From Carex sylvatica (lineage: Eukaryota > Streptophyta > Magnoliopsida > Poales > Cyperaceae): 64,000 bases of DNA. The position numbers and the translations under genes were made by a program. Each line of letters starts with the position of its first letter. Positions within the stretch are counted from its first letter, which is position 1. The DNA is taken from the NCBI GenBank assembly GCA_964058845.1, contig CAXKVR010000239.1, positions 1 to 64,000 of the forward strand. The letters are read 5' to 3'. The notes beneath the pieces were generated by a model, which was given only the letters and a program-made list of their open reading frames with translations, searched no databases and was not told the DNA's origin. This document shows positions 54,716-64,000 of the stretch, piece by piece.

Positions 54716-57219
54716 ATGATGAGCTTCTCGATTGAGGTAGATAAGGAGGTGTATGAGAATTATTTTTGCATAGCTGATTCGAATGGCGATGGAAAGATTA
54801 ATGGCCCTGAAGCTGTTGCCTTTTTTCATGGCTCAAAGTTGTCTCGTGAAGTCCTGGCTCAGGTTCCTCTCTCTGTGTGTTCTTTTAATATATTTTTCAT
54901 TAAATAAGCATAAAATTACTCATCGATCATTCTACATCTAAAACATCATCTACATCAAAATCGAACAACACAAACATAAAAAAAAAAAAAAAAACTTCCT
55001 CGGAAGTAGTGGGCAGACTGACACCGACGATCTTCAGCATCGGCTGGCCAGCGACCTCTCTCTCTCTCTCTCTCACAGCTGCTACCCTTTATTTCTACTT
55101 CAAAAAATAGAAAATTACAACCTTGACTCAGTCTCCAATAAAGTCCCAACCTCAACATTTTTTTTTTTTAATACAGATGCTCTTGCATGCATTATTCATG
55201 GATTAATTAGGCCTGTACACCTAATTTCAGCTATAATAATCTTAAAGTTCTCTTATTCTTTAGATATGGATACATGCTGATCAAGATAACAAGGGTTTTC
55301 TCGATCGGTTAGGATTCTACAATGCTCTCAAGCTTGTATCAGTTGCACAACAAAAGGGTTATTTAACAGCTGAAAACATAAATCATGCATTATCAGTCAA
55401 ATCCAAAATTCCTGCTCCAAGGATAAATTTGGGAGACGCCACATGTCGTATAAATAAATGTGAAGATTCTACAGAGGCAGATGCTGTTAAGTGGCCAAAA
55501 TTCTCAGAATCTGACATCTCCAAGTATGCCGAAATATTTAGGAAAATGGATAGGGACATAGATGGAAAAATCACCGGTGAGCAGGCGCGCATATTGTTCC
55601 TCAGTTGGAAAATGCCCAAAGGTTATTTTCTTGTCTAACTGTTTAGGTTGTTTTAAAATATATTTTTGTGTCATTTGCTTGTGCTAATCATGTAATTTTC
55701 TCCTTCAGGGGTCTTAAGGGATATATGGACCTTGTCAGATTGTGATAGAGATGGCGACCTTTTGTTTTTTGAATTCTGCATCGCTGTTTATTTCATGGAG
55801 CGGCACCGGGAGGGTTTTTCTCTGCCGATCTCACTCCCTGATACTGTTCGATACGACGAGACACTGTTGAAAGCCACAAGTAAAGGTAGGGGGCAAGTTT
55901 TTTAATTAGAAAAATTATTTGGAGAGATTGATCTGATAACCGTAAAAAGGTTTTGAGCAGTAATCTAACAAACCCAAAAAGGAAAAAAAAATTATATGTT
56001 GTCCTGATTCAATTCAAATTGTTGGTTACTTAATTGCACAAAATCTTAATTGCAGATAGTAACTCCCATTCAAATTGCTGGAAAAATATCTATCAGTAAT
56101 GTTATAAAGAAATTTTTTATAACGGTAGCATAATTTTTTTCCGACCATTTTTTGTGAACTTTATAATTCTTTCCTTTGCTACCTTAATTTAGTCACTCAA
56201 CCCAATTATCATTTAGATCAAGCAGAGGAGGATCTACAATTGGCTATCAAAGCATCAATTCAAACAGCAATACAAGAAGGGGTGTCTGTTTTTCAGCCGT
56301 GCGATTCTTTTGGAGGTAAGATGAAGGTCTCATGTTCAACATTTTATATATTTTTGATGAAATGTTCATGGTTCTATTAAAAACAGAAACTTATTTCTAA
56401 AGATTAAAAAAAAGTATCATAATAAATCATAACTTCATTTGTTCAGACTTAAGAGCCATAAAATACAAATGTGAAAACAGTTATTTTTCTCTAATTAATA
56501 AGAAACATGGTGAGAGGCAGCTAAAAGGAAATAGATGGAGGATTTGACGAACTTTCTATTTCAAAAAGGAGAGGGGCAGAGGTCAAGTTATTCAATTAGA
56601 AAACATAATTTGGGGATGAACCAGAACTAGAAAATAAAACATGACAGGTTAATGCACAACTGACAAGGTAATTTTGAAGGTGCCTACTACCAGCAACAGA
56701 CCATACCTGTTAAACTTTGTACCACCATGGATACAACTGACATGGTAATTCTAGGCTTTAACTTTAGGAGATCATTACTCAGATAAGTTTCTAAAAAGAA
56801 TCTTAATCATACATTTTAACTATAATTAACCATTAGGTACTGACATGCCAAGCCCAAGTACCCCAACAGCATGTGCACCAGATCTACATAAATTTGGTGC
56901 AAACCCCATTCTGTCTCCAAGCACAAATTCCGCACCGTCAGCGCCGCCTTTGGATTTTTTTTCTTTCCTCTCTGTACCTCATGTTGATAATTTTGGTACA
57001 ACTGGATTCAAATCAAGTCAAATTCAAGAATGGGAGAGCAACTGTGTCAATTTAGGCCTGTGCAGCATCTGTATTGAAAATCCAGTGGAGGGTGCGTGCA
57101 TACCATGCGGACACATGGCCGGCTGCATGGGATGCTTACAGAAGATCAAAAATTCCGGCGGCGAGTGCCCTATCTGCCGTGCCAAAATTGTGTGGATTGT
57201 CAAACTCTATGCTGTATGA
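54716..57219 (+). CDS. EH-EH-UIM-RING protein (AtEH-like N-half, XBAT35-like C-half), 5 exons
   Basis: A predicted protein of 387 aa joining endocytic-adaptor and ubiquitin-ligase modules. Exons: 54716-54862, 55264-55621, 55709-55885, 56217-56315 and 56837-57219, all in phase. EH domain 1 (about 10-105) has a canonical EF loop DSNGDGKINGPE (21-32) and LAQIW (W51). EH domain 2 (about 126-225) has DRDIDGKITGEQ (145-156), LRDIW (W175) and DCDRDGDLLFFE (179-190). Both resemble plant Pan1/EH1-type proteins, but the long linker between them is reduced to about 20-25 residues. A UIM-like helix EEDLQLAIKASIQ (231-243) follows. A C3HC4 RING closes the protein: CSIC (336, 339), C351, H353, C357, C360, C371, C374, ending VKLYAV. 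GHMAGCMGCL and the tail match XBAT34/35-type ligases, which normally carry ankyrin repeats instead. A role in ubiquitin-linked endocytosis is inferred. Confidence 0.85.
55057..55076. repeat. (CT)n microsatellite in intron 1 of the EH-RING gene
   Basis: About ten CT units. Confidence 0.85.
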
Positions 57220-58303
57220 GGAGTTTGTTCCTGTGAATTAGGGGGTTTTGTTAGCATATTTTTCTGTTTTTGTATGTATATAATTTAGGCAATTTGTTAC
57301 AGAGTGAATAGCAACTTTTAGGCGATTTGCAGTATGGTATGATTTTTGTACTGAATCATTTATATGTTAGAATCTTAATTTGAGTGTACTTTGATTTATT
57401 AGGAGATATGTAGCCCATTTTACCACAACTCGGCATAATTTATTAAATACTTGATAGAAAAATAGAAGATACACAAAACAGGGGCTACATGCCAATAATG
57501 AACTCAATCATTCAATCCTGACATAATGTATCTGACATATCGTCTGTTTTTACTCAAAAATCATGACATATCGTACAGCTAATTAACAGCGTTGTTCTGC
57601 ATAATGACCTGCTTAATCCAATTAATTTATCAGCATTATTCCGTAACAACAGAATATATCTTATCTGTTCTTAATCAAGTGAAGAAAACAACTCAAATAA
57701 TGTGAGTGTATAACATTTCATGCCATGTTACTGCTGTTACTGATCTTCATAGAACAGCATTAATTTTCTGGTTAGTACCAGGGAACAAATTTATTTATTT
57801 TTATTTAAACAAGCATATAATTTTTTGAGAGGTTGCCTGGACTTCTTATCAATTCAAAATATCAACACTGTATCTTAAATTTGAGAGCAATCAGAAAAAA
57901 AATACCAGCAACAGTGACATATATCTAGTGTATTAAGGAGGTTGGTTCATGCTGCGCGTTTGTTAGGCAGGTAACAGAATCAGCAGATCACAACTTCTCT
58001 AATTGCGCGTTTGTTAGGCATGCACAACAAACTACACACACCAGATAATCTAATCGAAAGGAGGTTATGAATTGCTCAAACTTGTGATATTTTGTTAGGC
58101 AGGTAACAGAATCAGCAGATCACAACTTCTCTAATTGCACATTTGCAAGATAGATCATCTGAAAGGTAGTGAATAAAACATTTCAAATCTTGACACCATG
58201 CCAGGCCTTCCAAATTGGTGATACCCACAGGCTATTTAAGCTGGCGTTACAGCCCAATTTTTTTGGGCTAATATTTTTCTCTTTATTCTGAGAAAAGGTT
58301 ATC
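57220..58303. other. Region downstream of the EH-RING gene
   Basis: No gene is seen. It contains the interrupted direct repeat at 57959-58145. Confidence 0.5.
57959..58145. repeat. Direct repeat, period 132 bp
   Basis: A block starting TTTGTTAGGCAGGTAACAG and ending CTTCTCTAATTGC occurs at 57959-58013 and again at 58091-58145, almost identical. The spacer between them contains a third partial GCGCGTTTGTTAGGCA. Confidence 0.85.
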
Positions 58304-58312
58304 CGAGGTTAG

Positions 58313-59562
58313 CCGACATTTTTATTTTTACCCAAAAAAAAAATTATTTTATTAAAAATAACCAAGATTTAAAAATAATTTTAAAAATACCCAACCCGTG
58401 GAAATTTTTCACGGGCCAGAATTTTAATTCCAACCCGTGGAATTTTTCCACGGGCCAGATTTTTTTTTTTTTTTTTTTTTTTTTACAAAAACAGAAATTT
58501 ATATTTACTTTTTATTTTTTTATGAAAATATTAGAAATGTTGGATATATTTTTTTAAAAATAGATGTAATACAATACAATTTGATTTATTAGAAAGATTG
58601 TAACAAATAATCCGATCGATATTTTTCAGGCCGGATTTTTCGCGGCTGTAAGAAAAATTAATATATTTCATTATGTGTTCTTGTAAAAAAATAAAAATGC
58701 ATGAATTCTGAGTTATTGATCCCGGTTCAAAAGTCACTTCTAGGTAATATAGAAATTATTGTGATCCTTCTAGTACATTTAATTTATAAAAAGTTCTATC
58801 TATTTTGAGAATTTTTTTTGAATAATAATCATTAAATAACTTTAAGTTTTTTTTTTAAAAAATAGATAAAACTTTTTATAAATTAAATGTACTAGAAGGA
58901 TCACAATAATTTCTATATTACCTAGAAGTGACTTTTGAACCGGGATCAATAACTCAGAATTCATGCATTTTTATTTTTTTACAAGAACACATAATGAAAT
59001 ATATTAATTTTTCTTACAGCCGCGAAAAATCCGGCCTGAAAAATATTGATCGGATTATTTGTTACAATCTTTCTAATAAATCAAATTGTATTGTATTCCA
59101 TCTATTTTCAAAAAAAAAATCCAACATTTCTAATATTTTCATAAAAAAATAAAAAGTAAATATAAATTTCTGTTTTTGTAAAAAAAAAAAAAAAAAAAAA
59201 AAAACTTAAAGTTATTTAATGATTATTATTCAAAAAAAATTCTCAAAATAGATACAACTTTTTATAAATTAAATGTACTAGAAGGATCACAATAATTTAT
59301 ATATTACCTAGAAGTGACTTTTGAACCGGGATCAATAACTCAGAATTCATGGATTTTTATTTTTTTACAAGAACACATAATGAAATATATTAATTTTTCT
59401 TACAGCCACGAAAAATTCGGCCTGAAAAATATTGATCGAATTATTTGTTACAATCTTTCTAATAAATCAAATTGTATTGTATTACATCTATTTTCAAAAA
59501 AATATATCCAACATTTCTAATATTTTCATAAAAAAAATAAAAAGTAAATATAAATTTCTGTT

Positions 59563-59605
<43 letters not shown>

Positions 59606-59747
59606 CCCGTGGAAAAATTCCACGGGTTGGAATTAAAATTCTGGCCCGTGGAAAATTTCCACGGGTTGGGTATTTTTAAAATTATTTTTAAATCTTGGTT
59701 ATTTTTAATAAAATAATTTTTTTTTTGGGTAAAAATAAAAATGTCGG
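58313..59747. mobile_element. Three-armed foldback element (Mutator-like), 1435 bp
   Basis: The ends CCGACATTTTTATTTTTACC and their inverted copy are flanked by a perfect 9-bp duplication CGAGGTTAG (58304-58312 and 59748-59756). The outer inverted repeats (58313-58484 and 59570-59747) contain the small palindromes CCCGTGGAA...TTCCACGGG. Inside lie a first arm (about 58495-58800), its inverted copy (58860-59160), a poly-A tract, then a second copy of that arm (59204-59568) and another poly-A tract. Three related 68-74 codon open frames, one per arm, are incidental. A truncated relative with two arms is at 6308-7165. Confidence 0.85.
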
Positions 59748-59756
59748 CGAGGTTAG

Positions 59757-61317
59757 GGTACCAGCTTTAATTTTTTGTGGGTTGATATATAATTTTTTTT
59801 TTTTTTCAAAGACTTCCTCTTTCACAAATTACAGCGTTAAATTAAAGAAAATAAGTTATGATTACATAGGTTGGGCCCTTTCATGTTAGCTCAACAACTT
59901 TTACCAACTGGCTCTAAATCATTATACTGGGCTTAATTCTAAATTTAGGAACAGTGACACAACGCAGTAGGCTTCCTTATTTTATTCAAGTTTTTAATAA
60001 GAAAATACAAATCAAAAGGAGCATTATGAAAAACAAAAATACTTCTGTACAGATGTCAATCCCAGGCAATATAACAAATTTTTGCTACAAATTACGCATT
60101 GATTAACAGATATTACCAATTTAATTTTTTAAAGGTTATTGAAATGCTTCTGTATGTGACGAGCATCTGAACTGAAATTACAATAAAAATAACTAAAATT
60201 GTAAATTTAATTTAAAAAATACTATACTCATACAATTAATTTTGATTGTTTTAGGTTTCGGAAATTGAAAAATAATTATCATACACACAAGAAATTAATT
60301 TCTAGGATGGATGAGTGAATAGGAATTAATATTTTTACCAATATGACATTTTTAAAATTAATTTAATTTAAAACATTTTGTTTGTAAAATTATCATGTAT
60401 TTTTAAAATAACAATGTATAAAACGAAAATCCGTGGGAACTCATCAATGGATTACTGAAGCTATGTCGTGAAAACAACAGACACGGACAGTTGGATACGG
60501 GACAACCCTCATTTTTTGCGACAGATTGTTTTGTTTTAATGACAAAAACGACAAACTGCCTCCTCTGTTTTTGTTAGAAGCAATTTAAAAAAAGGAGAGA
60601 CAGAGACTGCACCATCCAATGGTTGCGGCTTGCTTAAGGAAATCGTGATCTTGGTCAAATTAAAATAGCAATCATCGTACCATTGAACTGTGCATACTAT
60701 GAATAGTAAGTACTCAACTTATTATATAAAGATGGAATTTCATGTATAACCCTCAAAAATAACAAAAATACGTATTTTCCCTCTAAACTTTATAATATCA
60801 TTTTTGCCCTTCTAAATTTTAAAAACTCCCATATTTTATCCAATTTATTGACTTTTCTATTAAAACCCAATTTAAATTTATTAATAACCCAATTTACCCT
60901 TTATTAAAAATAATGAAAATCCTTCCTCCCCTCCTTACACGCCGAGACAATTGCACTGCTCGACGTGTTACAATATATTTTGTCACAACAACATAGACAA
61001 CAGTATGTCGTCTTCTCGGATTGCAAAGTCCAAGTAGATTTAGTAACATGAAATCAGACAAAAGACCTACTCTCATGACATGCAATACATGTTGTGTCAC
61101 AAGCGGCTAAATGTTAACAGATGGGCACCAACAAAATCAAACTAAACTATATTAGTAGAGAAACACTCCAATTGCCACAAGCTTTTGTACTCTATCTCTT
61201 ACCGAGAAATTGGATCTTCATATAAACTGAGCATAGATATATTATAAGTACAGGATTAGTGGTGTATACAAGATCAATGGACATAACATAACAATTATGT
61301 TTATGCATCTAGTAGTT
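59757..61317. other. Intergenic region, no gene seen
   Basis: AT-rich sequence. The short minus-strand frame at 60894-61100 has no motif. No element with definable ends was found. Confidence 0.5.
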
Positions 61318-61710
61318 GAGGAGGGTTCCAATGCCTCATGTCTTTCATATCTTGTCATACCTCATATTCTATATTTTCGTTTTCAAAATTCAAATTATTG
61401 ATCCGAACTGTTCAACACGATATATATACTAAAATATGGTTAGGAATGAAATTTTATAATTTTTATAATTTTTTACTATTTTTTAATAGGGTAGAAAATC
61501 ACTGTTTTTTGAACAGCTCAAAAACACTGATTTTGTACCTATCTTAAAAAATAAATATAAAATTCAAAAAATATAAAATTTCATCTCCATTCATATTTTA
61601 GTATAAATATTATGTTGAACGGTTCGAATCGATAATTTGGACTTTGAAAACGAAGATATAAAATATGAGGTATGATGAGGTATGAAAAAGATGAAGCATT
61701 AGAATCCAGG
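61318..61710. mobile_element. Hairpin MITE, first family
   Basis: It starts GAGGAGGGTTCCAATG. The inverted right end is a diverged CATTAGAATCCAGGAG. The arms are centred near 61515 and carry the family core. Its right boundary is approximate. Confidence 0.7.
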
Positions 61711-61834
61711 AGAGTTTCCTTTTAGCATGATTAGCAAAAAAATTTAAGTATCATATTTTAGCATAAATTAGTGACATTTGTCTAGTAGCTTCAATTTCTT
61801 GCATTTCTCAGAACAATAGTTTGTAATTTGTAAT

Positions 61835-62220
61835 GAGTTTGACTAGTATAACATCAGTGTCATTTCAACCTATAGAACACTAACTCTAAAACCTATCAAA
61901 TTGACTTCAAACGATAAATCCAAACCGTTCAAACCAATCTACTTCATTAGTTGTGCGTTTACATGCAAAATTTATAACTTTTCGAATTTATTTAGTATTA
62001 GGTCAAGTGGTCAAATATGTGAGTTTTTAAGTTAATTTTAATATATTAATTTTTCAATATTTTTACTGCTTGATTTGAAACTAAAATAACTCGAAAATAT
62101 AAAAAATTTGTATGTAAACGCATCACACATAATGTAAATTAGTTTGAACGGTTTAGATTAGTCATTCGAAGTCGATTTGATAGGTTTTAGAGTTGGTGTT
62201 ATATAGGCTGAAATGACACT
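61835..62220. mobile_element. Hairpin MITE, second family, right end lost
   Basis: It starts GAGTTTGACTAGTATAAC and follows the 7245-7650 element through GGCTGAAATGACACT. It then breaks off before the expected right terminus. Confidence 0.8.
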
Positions 62221-62395
62221 AATAAATTGACAATTGGATTTGAAAAAGCAGGGATTTCAGAATACTGTTCATTCAATTCGGATCACAGCAAATTTGTTTC
62301 CATCAAATGGAAGGACGGTACTATCGGTTGATCCTTGTAGGATAATTACAGTACCAAAAAGTATATCATTATTTTTGAGTATAAAAAATGATTAT

Positions 62396-63052
62396 TGTTG
62401 AGAGTAGACATAGAAATTATTATTTTTGTATATATGAGTATTAATATGAGTATTATTGATAGGAGTATTTATAAAGATATCATCGGCAAAAAATATTTTT
62501 ATTCTCGTAGATAGTGATATATTTTTATAGAATTTTTATATTTTCGTAAATTGTAGGAAGTCATACCGTATAAAATCCAAAAATTATAGATACATTCAGT
62601 TCCTATAAAAACTATCAAATAAGGCTCCTCTAAATTTGATAAGCAAATCATAGGGACTGAATCCATGAAGAAGTTAAAGGGATAAAACTTTTAATTTTGG
62701 GTCCTCTATGTTTGGAAAAAATAATAATCCAACTTTTTTAGATAATTATTTTTTTGTATTTCTAAAAATATTTTTTATTGCTTTTATTGTATTTACAAGT
62801 GGGAATTCATCAAGTTAATGGATCAAAAAAGCTAAATTCTGTTGAAGAATATAATAGATTAAAGGGTTAAATTGTAAAATAGAGAGAATGATAAAATTAT
62901 AATTTAAAACAATTAGAAATGTACCGTTAGAATCCAACGGTAAAATAAAAGAGGAGGCTATAAATACCTCCGGTACACATTGTAGAAAAATATACAAGAA
63001 AAATAGAAAAAAAAATTCAAATCTCACAATTCTGTCTCTACAAAAATTAACA
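62396..63052 (+). repeat. 5' LTR of a Ty1/copia-type retrotransposon
   Basis: The proposed LTR runs from TGTTGAGAGTAGAC to AAAATTAACA (TG...CA borders, TGTT/AACA inverted). It contains a TATA box TATAAATA at 62959-62966. The right border is fixed by the primer-binding site that follows. The left border is inferred, because the 3' LTR lies outside the window. Confidence 0.65.
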
Positions 63053-63064
63053 TGGTATCAGAGC
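63053..63064 (+). other. Primer-binding site for initiator tRNA-Met
   Basis: TGGTATCAGAGC is the classic plant copia primer-binding site, complementary to the 3' end of initiator tRNA-Met. It lies immediately after the LTR. Confidence 0.85.
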
Positions 63065-63129
63065 TCTAAGTTTCTGAGATCACAAAAAAAAAAAAAAAAC
63101 ATAACAACAAAAAAGACCAAAACTGGCTT

Positions 63130-64000
63130 AAGAGAGGCAACACGAGGTTTTCAATAATGCCTCCAAGCTCACCAATACTTTTCTTAATGACAAAAATTAT
63201 CTCACATGGGCAAAGATTGCAGTGAGAGCGCTCAACGGTCGAGAGATGTGAGAATACATCACGGGAGACAATAAAGAGCCCGAAGTCGCAAATTCGCTTT
63301 CGCTAACCGAAGCAAAAAAAAAAAGTCAATGAGAAAATGGAGAACTCAAAATAATAAAATCATAACTTGGCTCACGAATTCCATGGAGCCATCCATTTTA
63401 GAACTTTTTCTCCTCGCTGACACAGCTTTCGAGCTATGGGAAACCGTCAAAGCCATGTACGGTCAAGAAAATAACTACTCTCGCATTTACCAACTCAAAC
63501 AAGAAATTCAGCAAGAAAAACAAGGCAAGAGGAAGTATATAGGGTATCTCAGTGCTCTTCAAAAGAAAAAAAACGAGCTTCGATTGTATCGGCCACAAAC
63601 TGCTGACTTGGCCGTAATCAGAAAATGAGAAGAAGATGATGACATATTCGAGTTCCTTGCGAGATTGAATCCAAGTTATGAGGTCGTACGAGCTCAGATC
63701 ATGAATAAAATTCCTCTCCCTTCCTATTCTCAAATCAAAAATATGATCCAATAAGAAGAAAGCAGGAGAGAAACCATAAGCGGTTCACAAGTCACCATCG
63801 ACGAGGGACACGAGAATCATGGCTTCGTTGTGGCCAAAATATCAAATTTTCCAAATTTTGGCCAAAGCTCGGAGAAATGAGGAGCCTCCGAAAAATACAA
63901 ATATTGTAAGAAAGAGGAACACGAGAAGAGTAAGTGTTGGTTTCTCCATCCCGAACTGAGGCTGAAATGATAAGACAACAGTGGAAAAGGTGAAAAAGGA
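63130..64000 (+). pseudogene. Copia gag remnant, broken by stops and cut by the window end
   Basis: Gag-like peptide fragments occur in order, mostly in one frame: NDKNYLTWAKIAVRAL, a UBN2-type stretch (WLTNSMEP, LWETVKAMYG, YQLKQEIQQ), and a zinc-knuckle-like YCKKEEHEKSKCW near 63900. At least five in-frame stops interrupt it (for example at 63248, 63626 and 63752). The first cysteine of the CX2CX4HX4C knuckle is replaced by tyrosine. The element cannot make functional Gag. Integrase and reverse transcriptase would lie beyond the window. Confidence 0.85.

Noticed and set aside
58531..59520. Three similar open frames of 68-74 codons starting MTFEPGSITQNS
   Set aside because: Each lies in one arm of the foldback element, on strands set by arm orientation. 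There is no family match or promoter, and frame length is limited by arm length. They are copies of one DNA repeat.

Overview
This is a plant nuclear genomic window, almost certainly from a flowering plant. It is AT-rich, its genes are split by GT-AG introns, and they encode plant-specific families: a CYCB1-type cyclin, plant cytosolic malate dehydrogenase, an 11S globulin seed storage protein, a plastid CPP1/CDF1-like J-like membrane protein, a DUF761 protein, and a RING protein with an XBAT35-like C-terminus. The species cannot be fixed from the sequence alone.

Gene layout. (1) 13715-16253 (+): CYCB1-like mitotic cyclin, 9 exons, 464 aa. (2) 23012-18504 (-): cytosolic NAD-malate dehydrogenase, 7 exons, 328 aa. 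(3) 28044-27625 (-): single-exon DUF761 protein. (4) 39652-41678 (+): 11S globulin, 4 exons, 495 aa, with a seed-type promoter. (5) 42478-45771 (+): CPP1/CDF1-like plastid protein, 10 exons, 288 aa. (6) 54716-57219 (+): an unusual protein joining two EH (Eps15-homology) domains to a UIM-like helix and a C3HC4 RING, 5 exons, 387 aa. A decayed UIM-RING paralogue lies upstream at 50252-50897. The reading frames of genes 1, 2, 4, 5 and 6 were assembled by hand from splice sites, and every exon junction keeps phase. These genes do not form a functional cluster; they are ordinary neighbours.

Most of the rest is DNA transposon material. hAT-type non-autonomous elements with 8-bp target duplications lie at 700-1867, 9849-10681 (with 10175-10527 nested inside), 10910-12207 (with 11338-12079 nested inside) and 12514-12805. 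Elements with 9-bp target duplications (Mutator-like) include 5147-5555, 7245-7650, 23460-23638, 34718-35123, 36660-37960, 52023-54475 and 58313-59747; many are near-perfect hairpins of about 400 bp. The 52023-54475 element contains a second element that in turn contains a hAT fragment, and the stack sits 240 bp upstream of the EH-RING start codon. The window ends in a Ty1/copia retrotransposon (5' LTR about 62396-63052, tRNA-Met primer site, gag broken by stops).

The most interesting items are the EH-EH-UIM-RING architecture with its decayed neighbour, and the set of hairpin elements that share inner sequence but carry different ends, nearly all beginning GAG and flanked where measurable by 9-bp duplications. 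Also notable are the duplicated cyclin promoter segment carrying CCGTT (MSA-core) motifs and the three-armed foldback at 58.3-59.7 kb.
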